Source of the DNA: Poteriospumella lacustris
Lineage: Eukaryota > Sar > Chrysophyceae > Chromulinales > Dinobryaceae
Direction: 5' to 3'
Length of the DNA stretch: 64,000 bases
NCBI GenBank assembly: GCA_008000375.1
Contig: SMOI01000023.1
Span: 15,101 to 79,100 of the forward strand
The position numbers and the translations under genes are program-made. The notes beneath the pieces were generated by a model, which saw only the letters and a list, made by a program, of their open reading frames with translations, made no database searches and was not told where the DNA came from. Below, one piece after another: positions 52,971 to 64,000 of the stretch. Numbering within the stretch: the first letter of the stretch is position 1; every line of letters begins with the position of its first letter.

Positions 52971-55900
52971 CTCGTTGATTGCTGTTGCTCCGTGACGACG
53001 ACGCCGACGACGTGGGCCGAGAATACACCGATGCCCCACTCGACGAAGACGTACGCAGTGGCATCGCAGGATCGTCACCCATGGCGAAGGGCAGCATACC
53101 CGACACAGAACCACCACCACCGCCATGGACCATATAGCTGCCACTGGTAACACTACCTCCTCCACCAGCACCAGTTCGAAGATTGGAGTAGCTGCTACTT
53201 CTAGACAACGCCCCACCACCCATTGAAGACGCATCCGCCGATGGGGTACGATGCACACCGCTGTGGTACGCAGAACTCTCGCCACCATATCGAGACGATC
53301 GGATCGGTTGCATGTAACTGGGTGCTACCTGATGTGTGGGCGACGATCGTGTGCCACCACCATACGAACTGCTACTGCTACTACCAGCGCTTCCAGCCGC
53401 AAAGGAATGAGGTCGCCGTAACGACGACGATGCTCCTGCGCCCGATCGTCCATAAGAGGCCGCCGTAGGCGACGATACCGTCGCCATTTGTTGATCCAAA
53501 TGATCGAGCACTTGTTTCGCACGGGCCGAGGTATTCGAACAGCGTTGGACGAGGGACAAATACATCTGAAACGTTTGATGGATTTGAGTGTTCTGCGCTT
53601 GTTCACGTTCCATCGTGGCGAGATTGTGCGTCGCCGCCGCCGCCGCCGCAAAGGATGGAGAGGATGGAGAAGGCGGAGGAGGAGATCGTAGGGACGGTGA
53701 TACTCCCGCCGCCGCCGCAGCAGCAGCTCCGGCGGCGTAGTCGGTACTTCTCCCGTGAGGGTAACCGTAGCCGCCACCGTACGGTGAATATTGCGGAGAA
53801 ACGGATGATACGTATCCTCCACCACCTCCACCACCCGCATAGGTGGGCGGCGCCATCATCGAAGGTGACGAATGAGCGCTGTGGTGATGACCACTGCTGC
53901 TGGGTTGTGGCTGCTGGTGGTGGTAGCCAATTGGTGACCGTCGTTTTTCTTCACTGCTCATCGCACCGGTACCGGTCTCGCCCGTGGTCATTGTCGAGAA
54001 CATCTCGTCCAAATGACGAATGCGATCGAGGAAATGCGATGCCGATGCCAACGGTGACGTCAACGAGGATAACGGCACATCCAACGTCGCGGCGGCAGTC
54101 GAAATTGGTGGGGGAACTCGAACACTGGACGCTTTGACGTCGTAAATACCAGCAGAAGGAGCAGCCACCGTAAACGCAGCAGCCGGAGCGTCTACTGCAA
54201 AGTCAGTAGTCTCTGACCAACGCACCGCTTGGCGATGAGGTTCACCCCCACTGAAACGATGGTCAGCGGGGGAAGATGACTCACTTCCAACGGAAGGACT
54301 GCTGTCTGGGTCTCTGGTGGCAGGTAACTGCAAGTCGTCGGTGGTTAATGGCCTCGAATCGTGCGCGATGGCCACGTCCACTGGTGGTTCTACCGAGGAA
54401 AAGGTCCTTTTCTCGTCAGAAACAGTGCTGGGCTCTGCAGGTGGCGGAACGACTGGTGCTGGTGCTGGTGCTGGTACAGGTGCCATGGTCACAGATGGAC
54501 GCTTGGGTGGCGGTGGAGGTGGAGGGATAGGTACCACGGGGGGCGTCTCCAGTGAAGTCGCTTCGATTGGCGCATGGGACGATGGCTCACTCGACGGTGA
54601 GGACTCCACCGGTAATGCAGCCAGCGTCAACGTGTCTTCCACCATCATCTCATGGGTCTCGTAGCCGACCATCGATGCGGCATCGATCAACAACGACGTT
54701 CGTCGACTTGGCGGCGGCGGTGGTGGTGGTGGATGATGTGCAGCGGCGGTAGCCGTCGTAGTGGTGCCAGACGCCGAAGGACGCCGAGAGGAGGGCAACG
54801 ACGAGGCAGGAGACGGCGCTTGGGACGACGATTTTGTCGAAGGTGGAGGAGGAGGTGGTGGTGGTGGAAACGGTGCATCGGTCGATGTTGCACGTGGAGA
54901 GCCCGAACACGATCCCAGTGGTGATTTCCCACTGACTTTCAGTTCAATTTCTTCACGGGCTTTGGCCACAAACGACGAGGATCGACTATGGGCACGGCTA
55001 TTCGGAGTACTCGTCGGGTGGATACTGGTACTGCTGTGACGTCGTACGACCGACGACGGCGGTCGTGACAACTTCGGGGGAGGCGTGACTACCACCTCCG
55101 CCATTTCATGGGCTCCCTCATCCCCTACTTGTAGATTTCCCCGTAGCAACGTGGGATTGGCCAAGGTGGTCGACCATGTCACCGATGCGGGAGATGCCTC
55201 GGAAGCAACCGCATGGGTCGGTTGTGGATGCAACGTTTCTCGTTCACTGACCTCACCGGAGACAAAGGCCAGCGTGCGTAGAGAAGTTTGCTTCTTCATC
55301 GTCGTGGCAGTGTCTACCACTACTGCTACTGGGACTGGTGCAGTGGTGGACGTTGTGGTTGTGATGGTTGCATCACCAGCCGATGTAACATTCTCTGCAG
55401 CAGTGTCGGGTCTATCCTCGTTGCTTGGAGTGTCTTCAAACGAAGGAGAGATCGGCGATTCCTCTCCAGCATCATCAGCAACTGCCGCTGCTGGAGACCA
55501 TTGTCCAGATTCTCTTCGGGACACGGGCGACTCGCCATTCTCCCTGTTCTCTGTCGTCGAATGCTCGTCTTCGTTGCCCTCCTCCTCACCCTCCTCGCCT
55601 TCCTCGTCCTCTTCGCCATCTTCAAGTGCAGCGAACAGCTTTGTCGTCGCTGAAGAAATACTTCCCGGTGGCAACACGGTCGGTATTGATTCTGGCGGAG
55701 AGATGTATCCCTCTTCTTCACACAGTGGAACCGAGGACAACGAGGGTGACCGCTGGGCAAAGGATGGAACATGATTGTGCACCGTGTCTTCATCAATACG
55801 CACGGGAACGTCGTCGGTTATTGCCATGGATTCATTCGTGATCGCCGATTGCAAATGATTGATGTGGGATCGAATGTGCTTCATACAATGTTGAATCGAC

Positions 55901-57308
55901 CCCAGCACCCGGTGCAGCGCCTCCGGATTGTGCTGCTCCCACTCCATTCGCACGAAAGGATTCTCAAGATCCTGTACCGACTGAGCCAATTCGTATTCCA
56001 ACTCCAATAGCTGACCATTCAATCGCAACAAGGGAACTGGGACATCACTCTCTTGGGAAGTATGGGAACTGTCTGGGGGGCCCGCGGGGGCAGTACGAGG
56101 TACGTACAGACTGGGTCGAATCGCACGATGACTTGCCCGACGTTGATTCATTGGAGCTGCGGTGCCCGACAAGCGCGAGGGTGTCTCCAACAATGACCCA
56201 TTCTCCGATTGATCAAAGGTTGCAGGCATGTGTGTGAGTTGTTCATGGAATTCGTCTGCGTTGAACAGAATGCTGAAACGCTTGGCCGTTCGTGCCGCAC
56301 CCATCGCATCGGAATGCAGCACGGCTCGTTGTTGCTTTTCCAATTGTTCTTCCCATGCTTTCACATCGGGAATCAAGGACGTTAACTGTTCGGTAATATA
56401 CGTGAGAGAGGGAAGTTCCGGTGCATTGACATCGCAACAGGCGTACGCCAACGCCTCGAACACCTCGGGACAATCCAATGGAATGAATTGCTGTTGCCAC
56501 AGGAGAAATTCTGGATCGTAGATGGAAATTTCTTCTTTGGACGAGGAAATCTTTCCCCATGAAATACACGTCAGCGCCAATGACCCCAGAGAAAACAACT
56601 CGTGGGCATACTGGTCGTGGAGATGAGGCGGTTCCATTGAAATGATGCCCATGATCTTTACATTCTTGGATTCTTCCACGAGGACATTGTCCGAATGTAT
56701 TTCACTACAGAAGTCATAGAATACGATGTAACAATCGAAATTTCACCAGCCAAATCAGGTAACAACAGGGTAGTCCTACCTGAAATGAGCATTGTAAAGG
56801 CTGCACAATTGCATCGCCGACGCCAAGTTTTTGACAGCAGTTGCTCTTTGAGTCCACGACAAATTCGCGTTCGAGGAAAAATCTTGCCATGAGACCGCAT
56901 TATCAATATCATAAGCGAGATAAACCTAGAAAGTTGAGAAAGTTAAATGAAGCTGTTGCAAGAAGGAATAGAGTATGGCAGACAGCATACCTCGTTGGGG
57001 AAGTTTTCTCCCCTAACACAGCCTACCGGTGCCACAATACTCTCGTGATGAATAGCACGAGATATGCTAATGTACTGGACAAATTTTAGTTTGTCATCTT
57101 CTGATCGAAGGGAAAATGGAAGTAGTCGTAAGACTTTGCCGAAATGGACAGCACGGATAGTCGATGTTCCCTGAAGGAACAGCAAATAGACTCTTTCAAT
57201 CTCCGGAAGATCCTGACAAAGTGGTATAGGAAGAGGGCTATTTGAAAGCAGCTCGTTTGCCCTCTCAACAGCCGAGGAAAACCCATCGGATGAGAGAAGA
57301 AAGGACAT
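52870..57308 (-). CDS. Large protein with N-terminal kinase-like (predicted pseudokinase) domain and disordered Pro/Ser-rich tail
   Basis: Exons 57308-56991, 56925-56780 and 56704-52870 join in frame (introns 65 and 75 bp) to 1,432 residues. The first ~250 residues follow a protein-kinase order: a beta-rich start, AIHHESIVAPVGCV (like the HxNIV strand-4 motif of TKL kinases), VYLAYD as hinge-type strand, then SEIHSDNVLVEES as the catalytic loop (consensus HxDIHxxNxLV). Where DFG is expected it reads VKIMGI, followed by HDQYAHELFSLGSLALTCIS, like the kinase helix-F region (DVYSFG). The catalytic Asp and DFG Asp are not seen, so it is probably a pseudokinase. Residues 300-1432 are Pro-, Ser-, Thr- and Ala-rich with several poly-Pro runs that could bind SH3, WW or profilin. 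The extreme C-terminus is duplicated in R2. Confidence 0.5.
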
Positions 57309-57930
57309 GATTAGAACTACACTTCCAGTTCAGCGCATGAATAGGGTCATAGAGATCGGTTATCACCCAAGTAAGTCCTCCTAAATATCCTTCAATGCGA
57401 TTCAACCTTTGTCGTCGGCCAAACGTCCCACTTCACGGAGGCAATTGTCATGAAATGACAGTCAAATCGGATAGTGTCCGATGCAATCTGGAATCCAGTG
57501 ACGGTGCCAGCAACGACGACCAGAAACAAAACGGTTTTGCCTTCGTATCTCGGGTCAACCGCCCGAGGTGCAACGTAAGTAATCAGAAGGGCCCACCCAC
57601 GTTGAACCGAAGTAAAATTACTATTTCTCAAGCATTTTGTTGAATCATTATACTGTAGTAGTTGTGGACTGTTTTTCTAAATTTTTCTAACTTAAATTGA
57701 CCAACAAAGAGCATGAAAGGATTGAATCAGGATGATAAACTTTTAGGGGAACGCCTCACAACGATATCTCGTGTTTCCGGGTTTTCATTGATTTTAGCCG
57801 TTAAAGAGCATCGCATCGATCGATCGCCAAACCAACAATCACTCCTCTGCTGATTGCAAGAAAAACGGAATAACGAAGCATAGCAAACAGTACTTTGAGG
57901 AATATTGTCGATATAGTCCTGTGATTAATA
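57309..57930. other. Divergent intergenic region with a possible minus-strand small ORF
   Basis: 622 bases. 57631-57392 on the minus strand is open for 79 codons, with one hydrophobic stretch (TVLFLVVVAGTVTGF) but no ATG at its start. It could be an unrecognised 5' exon of the gene below it or chance. No RNA or repeat seen. Confidence 0.3.
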
Positions 57931-59142
57931 ATGCCGCCAAAACGATCTCTTTCACCGAACTCTGCTGCAGCTCATTTGGCAGAAGCCAAACGACAAGCAC
58001 TCGAGGAACAGCGACAGCGTGCCGAGGAATGGGCTAAAAAGTTCATTAAGTCACCAGCGCCGACCCCAAGTGCTACCCCAAGCAAGAAAGGGCGAGCAAG
58101 TGTTGAAGCGGATAGCCACCCCTTCACGGAAGATGTTGTTGAAGAGACTCCAACGAGATCTCGTAAACGCTTATCCTCCAAGCTTCCTGTCAGTGCAGAA
58201 AGTGTTGGACGAGAAAAACGATCGAAGAACGAAGAAGAGGTACAAAAGGATGACGAGCAAATGTCTGAATCAGAATTGAGTACGCAGCGTAAGTCTGCCC
58301 GGGCCCGAAAATCAATCTCCGCAAACATGCCAGCGATTGATGAAGATGATGAATCCGACGCTCGCGTGCGATCGAGTTCCCCTCATCGGCCACTCACCGA
58401 AAGTTCAAGTGACATCGGTTCGGCTGTTTCTACTCCCAGAAGAAGAAGACCGTTTGCAATTCCTGAGGAATCCTTGAATGCAGCACTGAATCCTCCTAAA
58501 TTGGCGTCGGCTACCAAGAAGACAGTTGTGCCTCAATCTCCAGCAGAAGCTTCTCAGACAATCCACGTACCCACTTCATCTCAACGAAGACGCCAAACGC
58601 TGTCATCTCTCCCTCGAGATGAAGATCCAGTCAGTTCGCCTGCGGAGAACTCTCGTGCAACTTCTTCTCGACGATCGTCTTTCGCATCGTTGACCGGATC
58701 AAGAGGATTGTCCTCCTTGCCAGAGACGATTAAAGAGGAGACAGAATCTGCAGCACAAGAGATTCGATCGCCTATCTCTCAGCAAAAGGATGGTGCACGC
58801 GTTTCGTCAGAGTCAACGGTAGTTGCAACTTCATCAGTCCATGCAGCGAAAGACACTCTGGAAATTCGACCGCAAATGGGACCAGATTCACTTACCGCGA
58901 CTGTTAACAATCAGGATATGGGTGTGGAGGAACAGTCTTCAACTGTGGAGATCATTTCGAAAGAGTCGCAGGACACAGACTCGTCGACTTGGGACTTCTT
59001 GACACCCTATCTTTGGATCATTATTTACATCCAGTTGCTCATCATTGTGGCAGTTGCATTGTACTTCGCTGATACTCGCTTGGTGGGGATTACCACAGTT
59101 GTGGTGAGCCTTGGTCGGCGGTTGTTCCTTTACCTCGTGTAA
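57931..59142 (+). CDS. Hypothetical tail-anchored protein
   Basis: 403 residues, single exon. The N-terminus (MPPKRSLSPNSAAAHLAEAK then a short Glu/Arg/Gln helix) and the following 300 residues are Ser-, Arg- and Glu-rich with many SP/TP and RRR sites, like a nuclear phosphoprotein. A single hydrophobic segment near the C-terminus (YLWIIIYIQLLIIVAVALYF, residues about 361-380) with a short tail makes it a tail-anchored membrane protein. A nuclear-envelope location would fit the basic clusters (RSRKR, PRRRRP) but is inference. No family recognised. Confidence 0.55.
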   Translation: MPPKRSLSPNSAAAHLAEAKRQALEEQRQRAEEWAKKFIKSPAPTPSATPSKKGRASVEADSHPFTEDVVEETPTRSRKRLSSKLPVSAESVGREKRSKNEEEVQKDDEQMSESELSTQRKSARARKSISANMPAIDEDDESDARVRSSSPHRPLTESSSDIGSAVSTPRRRRPFAIPEESLNAALNPPKLASATKKTVVPQSPAEASQTIHVPTSSQRRRQTLSSLPRDEDPVSSPAENSRATSSRRSSFASLTGSRGLSSLPETIKEETESAAQEIRSPISQQKDGARVSSESTVVATSSVHAAKDTLEIRPQMGPDSLTATVNNQDMGVEEQSSTVEIISKESQDTDSSTWDFLTPYLWIIIYIQLLIIVAVALYFADTRLVGITTVVVSLGRRLFLYLV

Positions 59143-59617
59143 TCGTCCAAGTAGAATGCTGCATACTACCTTCTTTCCTGTAAATGCCTGATTACAAATG
59201 CCTCGTCGTTTTTATTTGCTGTTGAAAGTATTCTACATATCGCATGCCCGAAGGTAAAGGGACTTAATGTCACACAACAAACAAATAGCAAATGACAAGC
59301 GACGAGACAGTGAGATATGGTACTACATACTATACAGCTGTACAGTATGCGTTCCGGTACACTGTACTTTGTCGTTTGAGACATATTGTACGAAATTGTT
59401 GTTCCTCATATATTACTAAGTTGGTTTTGTATCACGAAGAACGTACACAGACGAGTTTCTTCGTTCTTCGTCGATGGGATGGCAGTCGTCAATGGTCAAG
59501 GCACTACCATCTGCACTGCACCACTCATCCATTTGATAAAAGTAGTGTAGCCACAATCCAACAACAGCTGACATCGAGTCGATCATATCTCTTGCTAATC
59601 TATCAATCCATCTTTAA
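59143..59617. other. Intergenic region
   Basis: 475 bases. Near 59337-59373 there are overlapping TGTACAG/CTGTAC elements (ACAGCTGTACAGTATG, GGTACACTGTAC). No gene seen. Confidence 0.4.
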
Positions 59618-60583
59618 ATGTCAACAGCTGGCGAACTTGCGAGTACTTTTAAGTACGGATTCATTCCTGTGGACCTGACTTCCTCGATCAAAGTCCAAGA
59701 TGCTTCCACGGAAGGCGGTTTGGAGCGTGACGCTTTGCGTCTTGCTGCAGAGGCTCACTTTGCTGCAGCTACTTCCGCAGAATTCCGAGAGCAGCAGGAC
59801 AAAATTATGAATGATTACTTGGTCAGTCGTGGCGGTACTGCAGGATCGTTTCCTGGTTTGTCGTCTGCGGTCGAAATTGTCGTTCTTCAATTGCCGACTC
59901 GAGATAATGGATACATCGGTGTTTCCATGTATTGCGATCAGAATGGAAAGTTAAAGAATTTTGAGCTGAATACTCGGGCGACGTCACTTGTTCAAGCATG
60001 CGGTCACGCTAACCAAATATTTGGCGATACATTCATTGGTCGATATTACGACAACGAAGAGTTCCCGTGGGAAAGACGCGATTTCGATTACCCCGATATG
60101 AATTCTGATGCGACATGGGTTACTGAAGCGTACAAACGCAATCAGGGTCGATCAAGTGCAGCGTACAGTACTTCCACAGTGCTGCAAAACATGCTCAACT
60201 CGAACAACACTGCAGTTATCAATGACAAGGCTGAACCTACTAAAATGGCGAGAACCGCTTTCACAGATGATGCTGTCATTGACGATCACATCACATGGTC
60301 ACAAACAGGTGAAGAAGTGGAGCTTAAATTGACTTTGCCCACTGAAACCAAGAAGACCGATCTCGCCGTAAAGATTCAACCAAAGCGGCTGCAAATTGTT
60401 GTAAAAAGTGACCCATCTCTTGCAGATACTAATCCAGTGTTTGGTGCTGGCGCAGGCTTGTGGGGCAATATCGATTCGGATTGCAGTGCCTGGACCATTG
60501 AGAAGTCATCCACTGGCAAGGTTGTTGTTGTCTTTACTCTCGCGAAGGCGAACTCTGTTGAGTGGCCAAAAGTTTTCGCCTAA
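59618..60583 (+). CDS. CS (p23/NudC-like) domain protein with conserved novel N-terminal region
   Basis: 321 residues, single exon. The C-terminal 100 residues are a CS domain: ITWSQTGEEVELKLTLP, TKKTDLAVKIQPKRLQIVVK, LWGNIDSDCSAWTIEKS, in the order seen in NudC/p23/SHQ1 proteins that act as HSP90 or client co-chaperones. The first 200 residues form a different domain with GYIGVSMYCDQNGKLKNFEL, ACGHANQIFGDTFIGRYYDN and DATWVTEAYKRNQ. I have a vague memory of this MYCD...N.RA...ACG pattern next to CS domains in fungi and protists but cannot name it. Convergent with PIG-U, 108 bp apart. Confidence 0.65.
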   Translation: MSTAGELASTFKYGFIPVDLTSSIKVQDASTEGGLERDALRLAAEAHFAAATSAEFREQQDKIMNDYLVSRGGTAGSFPGLSSAVEIVVLQLPTRDNGYIGVSMYCDQNGKLKNFELNTRATSLVQACGHANQIFGDTFIGRYYDNEEFPWERRDFDYPDMNSDATWVTEAYKRNQGRSSAAYSTSTVLQNMLNSNNTAVINDKAEPTKMARTAFTDDAVIDDHITWSQTGEEVELKLTLPTETKKTDLAVKIQPKRLQIVVKSDPSLADTNPVFGAGAGLWGNIDSDCSAWTIEKSSTGKVVVVFTLAKANSVEWPKVFA

Positions 60584-60691
60584 ATAGTGTACTTCATCAG
60601 TTGTCTCCACGATTTGTAATGACAAAAAAAGGTTACCATATGTACAACTTTTACAAAATATCTAGAGCTGCGATCAGCCGCGCTAACACGA

Positions 60692-61750
60692 TCACCGAGG
60701 ATTCTGAGACGACACAGATTTTGCTACATTCTCTTCTATTCGAATTGAAGCACTCAAAATCTCGATAATGAAGACACCCAACGCCACCCATGATGCAAAA
60801 CAGACGAAAAACAAGTAATTTGCATTGCCTCTTCCAGAAATAACCCATTCCTCATAAAGCCACGGGCAGAGCGCGAGTGAGACAGCTATTATCGTGACAA
60901 GCCATAGCATGTAACGAGATTCCTTGAGGGCTTTCCTTTCTGCCAAAATTTCACTCATTAGAAAAATCACATCAAATAACGCAACGTTCTCCCGAAAATA
61001 GATGTTGAGCAACAAGGCCATCTTGACCGCTCCTTCTGTTCCCATTGGATATCCAGTGCATAGGGAACCGGCAACAGGAGCAATAACTTGCAAGATGGGA
61101 ATCAACTTGTCGAAGTATGATCTAAAGTCGCTCAAAACCACAGCTTTAAAGTACCACAGAACACCGAATGATGGCGAAAACGATAAATCAGAACTACTTT
61201 GCACAAACGCACACTGCCAGTAGGAAACTAGAACAATGGCGATCAAAATAACTCCTGATTTCAGCAGGGCGCCTGCGTTGTCGGCAGGTACCAACCATAG
61301 TATGCACAAAAGTGACGGAATAAACCCCAAACTTCTGAAATCTTGGATGGCCAGAATTGTTATAGCTATGGAAATGACAAAAGAGTATGCATCGTGCAAG
61401 CTGCTTTTCCAAATCAAAACCCAACAAAGATATTGAATGAGTTTGGCCGATGTACAAAGGGAGAACAGCGGCAAGAGGCAAACTGCTCTGGCCACATTAG
61501 TTTGCGACAGAAACAGTACCATCAACAGCATTAGCGGTAATTTCCACGAATCTCCCGCATCAATTGCAAATACAGAGGGCTGTGAACCATCCAAAGACAG
61601 AGTCTTCGCAGATTCTAACCAAGACGACCAGGGCAACAACGTTTTCGTCATCGCACTAGTCACTGAACAGCTTCAATCGACTTCTACAAACTCTTTTCTC
61701 GTAAACTGATTGGTTGCCTCACCAAGAAATATTCGTAATCCATAATCCAT
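60692..61750 (-). CDS. PIGU: GPI transamidase subunit PIG-U
   Basis: Two exons, 61750-61723 and 61662-60692 (60-bp GT-AG intron, joining MDYGLRIFL to VTSAMTK in frame), give 332 residues. The N-terminal part LPWSSWLESAKTLSLDGSQP aligns with the conserved SSW...EGLSLLDLGVSP region of human PIG-U. About eight to ten membrane spans follow. The C-terminal PSFGVLWYFKAVVLSDFRSY corresponds to PNIGLFWYF..EMF.HF of PIG-U, and CPWLYEEWVISGRGNANYLF to [20 protein letters not shown]. PIG-U recognises the GPI lipid in the ER transamidase. It is about 100 residues shorter than human PIG-U (435). Head-to-head with the KDM8 gene, 260 bp apart; that interval holds a short GAC/GAT run near 61841-61866. Confidence 0.8.
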
Positions 61751-62010
61751 TATGCCCAACGTTACCGTTCATGTATTTTTATGGATCGTTCGATCGAACA
61801 CAACACGGGTTGGAGTTCATCATCATCATGCAATCATGACAGCGACGACGACACGACGATGACGATGCAGCGCCACGCCGCCACGCCGCCCTCTTGCCGC
61901 GGATCAAACATCAAGTTGGGACGAAATGAAGATATACCATGGTACATCCATTTCAGATCGCCAGGCAGCTTGTGTAAACCTTTCTCTTTGGTTTACCTCG
62001 AACAACCGTC

Positions 62011-63719
62011 ATGGAGGAAGGAGTTAAACAGAACCAGGACCAACTGCTGAACCTTTCGGAGATTTTTCTGGAGCTGAGATGCCAGGCGAAGGATGCGATA
62101 TTGAATTGCATTGATCAATATTTACATGCTTTGAAGGAGCTACATGATGATGTATCCATGAATTATTTGATAGAATTGAAAGATGCGCTGGCTAGTGTCG
62201 AGAAGAACGGACAAAATCAGCTCATTCACGACTTAGCAACATTTCGTCAAATTCTGTGGGAAAAACTTCACGTCATCCACTGGATGAAGACGAACCTTGT
62301 GTATCGCAGTTTATTTGGGGATATCACTTCGCTACTTATTACAACATGCTTTCTCTGCCGTCCAGGTGTCGAGATTGAGAAGCTAGTGTTTACTGCGGAT
62401 ATGGGATTACTTCTCGGCAGCCCCGATAGTAGTTATATTTTGAATCGCATTGTGTCTTTGCTATCGCCTGGTTTGTCAGAGTCTCGTACTTCTCCAAAAT
62501 TACCAACTCCTGTGTCGTCTTCCTCGATTCCGACGCAGTCGATGATGAAAGTGCTTCCGGATATACACGCCTCAGCAACGCAAGCTGTCCCCACTATCGC
62601 TGAGCCGTCGGTTCTATCCTTTTACGAAGACCATTTCGTCAGTCAAACACCTGTAGTCTTGACGCATTGTGCAGACGATTGGCCAGCACTGTCAAACCCA
62701 GAAAGGAGTTGGCAAAACTTGTCGTATATTTCTGAAGGTAAGTAATTTCACGAGACCCTTGTCTATTTCCGTGGCTGACAAAGGATGGTTTGTAGTGGCT
62801 GGATACCGCACTGTCCCTATTGAAACGGGACAAACGTATCATGCGAAGGACGCAGGAACACGACTGCTGACCATCGAAGAGTTTATTCAGTCGTATATCA
62901 TGCCAGGCCATGACACCCTCCCTCCCATTAATTCTACGTCTTCTGACTCGCTTGGTCATGATGATGCGCCAACCTTTTCATCCGCGCCATGCGGCTATTT
63001 GGCGCAACATGAACTGTTGGAACAAATTCCCGCGTTGAAGAAGGACATCGTCATCCCGGACTTCTGTTCCTTGCTGCTAGATGAAGACGAGATGGCTGCT
63101 CTTGATGACATATCCTCACTCGACGTCGTCCATTCAGCGGCAAGTGTCAACGATCCTAAGGAGATTATGATTCAAGCTTGGTTCGGACCATTGGGAACCG
63201 TTTCGCCGCTGCATTTCGACGCATATCACAATATCCTTGTGCAGTTATCTGGATACAAGTTTATTCGCTTGTACCCGCCTACCGAATCGTCCAAACTTTA
63301 TCCTATGTCTGGGCGCATGACAAACAATAGCCAAGTGGACTTGCAACAGTACTATGGTGCGCTATTGAATGGAAATAGTGATGAAGAGTACGTTCAGCGC
63401 TTTGTTGCTACGAAGGATGCGCAGTACTTGGATTGCATCATCGGTCCAGGAGATATGATTTACATACCCAGAGGATGGTGGCATTATATACAAGCCATTG
63501 ATGAGAAAACCACAAAGGTGTGGGAAAACGCGCATATCCCAGGTATCGTCTTTGCCGTGATGCCAATATTTCTTGCTACTGCTTCTGATAGAACTACTCA
63601 CAGGTGGATTTCGAGTTCGTCCTTTTGCAGAACCTGTCTCAACGCATAGCTTTTCTTTGAGCTTTTGGTGGGGTCGACGCATTTGTTCAATCGGAATGGA
63701 GGAAGGTCGGTATAAATAG
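62011..63719 (+). CDS. KDM8: JmjC dioxygenase KDM8/JMJD5
   Basis: Three exons, 62011-62737, 62796-63542 and 63604-63719 (introns 58 and 61 bp, GT-AG), give 529 residues. The N-terminal 200 residues are helical as in KDM8. The JmjC fold begins near FYEDHFVSQTPVVLTHCADD and WPAL. The iron site is HFDAYHNILVQLSGYKFIRL (His-x-Asp, about residue 380) with the distal His in IPRGWWHYIQA (about 471). The last exon supplies STHSFSLSFWWG, matching the invariant C-terminal SFSVSFWW of KDM8 and confirming the splicing. KDM8/JMJD5 is an Fe(II)/2-oxoglutarate oxygenase reported to hydroxylate arginine residues; histone demethylation or proteolysis is disputed. Confidence 0.9.
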
Positions 63720-63758
63720 GGTCCTAAGTTTGTTAGTAGGAGTACAGTTTCCATTAAT

Positions 63759-63986
63759 ATGCAGTTCGGGTCGGTCAACCCAACCGATGCGATTGCTTGT
63801 AGTCAGCAATTTATCCGCCACCCACCATCGCCGCCGTTGCAGTTCGACGACAGCAGCTGCGAAGGACCAAATACAGTTCAAATCTACGAGGTTATGTCGG
63901 TTCTACATTCTATGGTGCGATTCGAAAGAGAGGACATTGCTCTACATTCTTTGACTCTCTTGCGGACATTGCCACCGCCGATTTAG
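63759..63986 (+). CDS. Small ORF of uncertain status
   Basis: 75 codons from ATG to stop, 39 bases after the KDM8 stop. The last half (VMSVLHSMVRFEREDIALHS and LLRTLPPPI) looks protein-like, but length and lack of a known family leave it doubtful; it could be the first exon of a gene continuing beyond the window. Confidence 0.3.
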   Translation: MQFGSVNPTDAIACSQQFIRHPPSPPLQFDDSSCEGPNTVQIYEVMSVLHSMVRFEREDIALHSLTLLRTLPPPI

Positions 63987-64000
63987 CGGATACTGACACT

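Noticed and set aside
57392-57631. Small minus-strand membrane protein (signal-peptidase-subunit-like)
   Set aside because: Only one hydrophobic segment, no ATG, and the similarity did not hold beyond a few residues.

Overview
This is nuclear DNA from a unicellular eukaryote. Nearly every gene belongs to a conserved eukaryotic family, genes lie densely on both strands, and many are split by short introns. I reconstructed these introns in frame: about 58-109 bp, GT-AG, with one possible GC-AG exception. There is one eukaryotic tRNA-Cys gene. CYB5D1, DNAAF2/Kintoun and CEP131 homologues imply motile cilia or flagella. Trinucleotide and homopolymer-amino-acid expansions are common, especially from 16 to 44 kb. 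The lineage cannot be fixed from this window; an amoeboflagellate or zoosporic protist would fit.

Layout: 0-6 kb holds CYB5D1, DNAAF2 (antisense), DENR and a TMEM230/134-like membrane protein. 6.5-9.4 kb is a near-perfect inverted duplication of a gene of unknown family; the right copy carries a further 3' exon that the left copy lacks. 9.7-16 kb holds an MDR oxidoreductase, mitochondrial ribosomal protein L12, a MANF/CDNF homologue, a multi-pass membrane protein, a small coiled-coil protein and a small secreted Cys-rich protein. 16-29 kb holds NAA25 (NatB), SAR1, ELP2 (Elongator), a PHYHD1-like dioxygenase, OLA1 and a BAP31-like protein. 29.4-43 kb holds tRNA-Cys, CEP131, a secreted retropepsin-like protease and a 2,631-residue DNA2 nuclease-helicase. 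43-49.5 kb holds an ELMO-domain protein, eIF3h, the YJU2 splicing factor and a very acidic secreted coiled-coil protein. 49.6-53 kb is a duplicated patch with three related repeat blocks surrounding two genes of unknown family. 52.9-57.3 kb is a large gene with an apparently degenerate kinase domain. 57.9-64 kb holds a tail-anchored protein, a CS-domain protein, PIG-U, a KDM8/JMJD5 dioxygenase and a small ORF.

The genes are mostly unrelated housekeeping functions (translation, ER and secretory pathway, splicing, DNA repair, cilium assembly), so there is no operon-like system. The items most worth following up are the inverted duplication with its unassigned gene, the 49.6-53 kb repeat cluster built from the tail-to-tail ends of two neighbouring genes, the MANF homologue with all eight cysteines, the giant DNA2, an OLA1 lacking the usual NxxE glutamate, the predicted pseudokinase and the secreted retropepsin. 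Identifications come from remembered family patterns; no database search was possible.
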